A stretch of 64,000 bases of DNA from Theristus sp. LFF4_11 (taxonomy: Eukaryota > Nematoda > Chromadorea > Monhysterida > Xyalidae). A model generated the notes under the pieces. It had not been told where the DNA came from, searched no databases, and worked only from the letters and a program-made list of their open reading frames with translations. How positions within the stretch are numbered: the first letter of the stretch is position 1; each line of letters begins with the position of its first letter. The translations under genes and the position numbers were made by a program. Shown here piece after piece: positions 63,761 through 64,000 of the stretch. The stretch lies in assembly GCA_030248135.1 (NCBI GenBank), contig JASANC010004652.1:1-64000 (forward strand), in the 5' to 3' direction.

Positions 63761-64000
63761 CTGGAAAACGCGGGCAAACCTGAGTAAAGTTTACGCCTAC
63801 AGTCCATCTGGAAAATACAGTGGCGGCCAAAAGTTTGGAAACCCCCATGCGCGCGCGCGTGTGTGGTGGTATATGCGTGCTTTTATTATGCGTGTCTCCC
63901 CAACACATGCTAGCTTTGTGTTTATGAACACAACAATTGCTTGTTCCAAAAATCAAAAATTTACTGCTTATGTGCATAGTAATAACGCAAAAATGCGCGA
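63761..64000. other. Intron or 5' sequence of the acidic-protein gene
   Basis: AT-rich sequence with a GCGCGCGCGTGTGTG tract near 63849. An alternative acceptor TTTACTCAG at about 63780 would lengthen the first visible exon by a few codons in frame. No other exon is recognisable before the window edge. Confidence 0.4.

Overview
The window looks like nuclear DNA of an invertebrate animal. Genes are broken into many short, CpG-tolerant exons joined by GT-AG introns (plus two GC-AG introns). Introns and spacers are AT/GT-rich and full of small transposons. The gene set is purely metazoan: a two-pore potassium channel, an Atrophin/RERE corepressor, a TTC4 co-chaperone, a SEC14/CRAL-TRIO-GOLD protein, an RPUSD2-type pseudouridine synthase and a Vasa/GLH-type germline helicase. 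The TWIK-like channel, the Vasa with zinc knuckles and FG repeats, and splice-acceptor-like sites just upstream of several start codons would fit a nematode or related ecdysozoan. That placement is an inference.

Layout: 1-1644, spacer with a long-inverted-repeat transposon present twice. 1645-4248 (-), K2P channel. 4249-18347, a 14 kb spacer without a recognisable gene, containing a G-rich inverted-repeat element, a hAT-type element with exact target duplication, SINE pieces and a MITE. 18348-43160 (+), the Atrophin/RERE gene in 18 exons; its first four exons (BAH domain) are separated from the rest by a 10.9 kb intron, while the C-terminal half is compact. 44318-46341 (+), TTC4. 46597-49064 (+), SEC14-GOLD protein, only 255 bp downstream of TTC4. 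49962-52848 (-), RPUSD2-like synthase. 54289-60861 (+), Vasa in 18 exons. 61853-63760 (-), the 3' part of an unidentified acidic protein that continues beyond the window.

The exon models were assembled by hand. For Atrophin, TTC4, SEC14-GOLD, RPUSD2 and Vasa every intron phase agrees and the spliced lengths are whole codon numbers (about 1405, 384, 430, 468 and 749 aa). The K2P model has one unresolved junction.

The genes have no single shared pathway: one is membrane excitability, one chromatin repression, one Hsp90 co-chaperoning, one lipid/Golgi traffic, one RNA modification and one germline RNA control. The unifying theme is mobile DNA in introns. A MITE family with termini built around ATAGGCAATCAGCTGATTGG recurs in introns of several neighbouring genes, a second 230 bp MITE makes up most of one Vasa intron, a hAT element sits in another, and SINEs occupy introns of Atrophin, TTC4 and Vasa. 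This introner-like pattern is the most interesting signal in the window.
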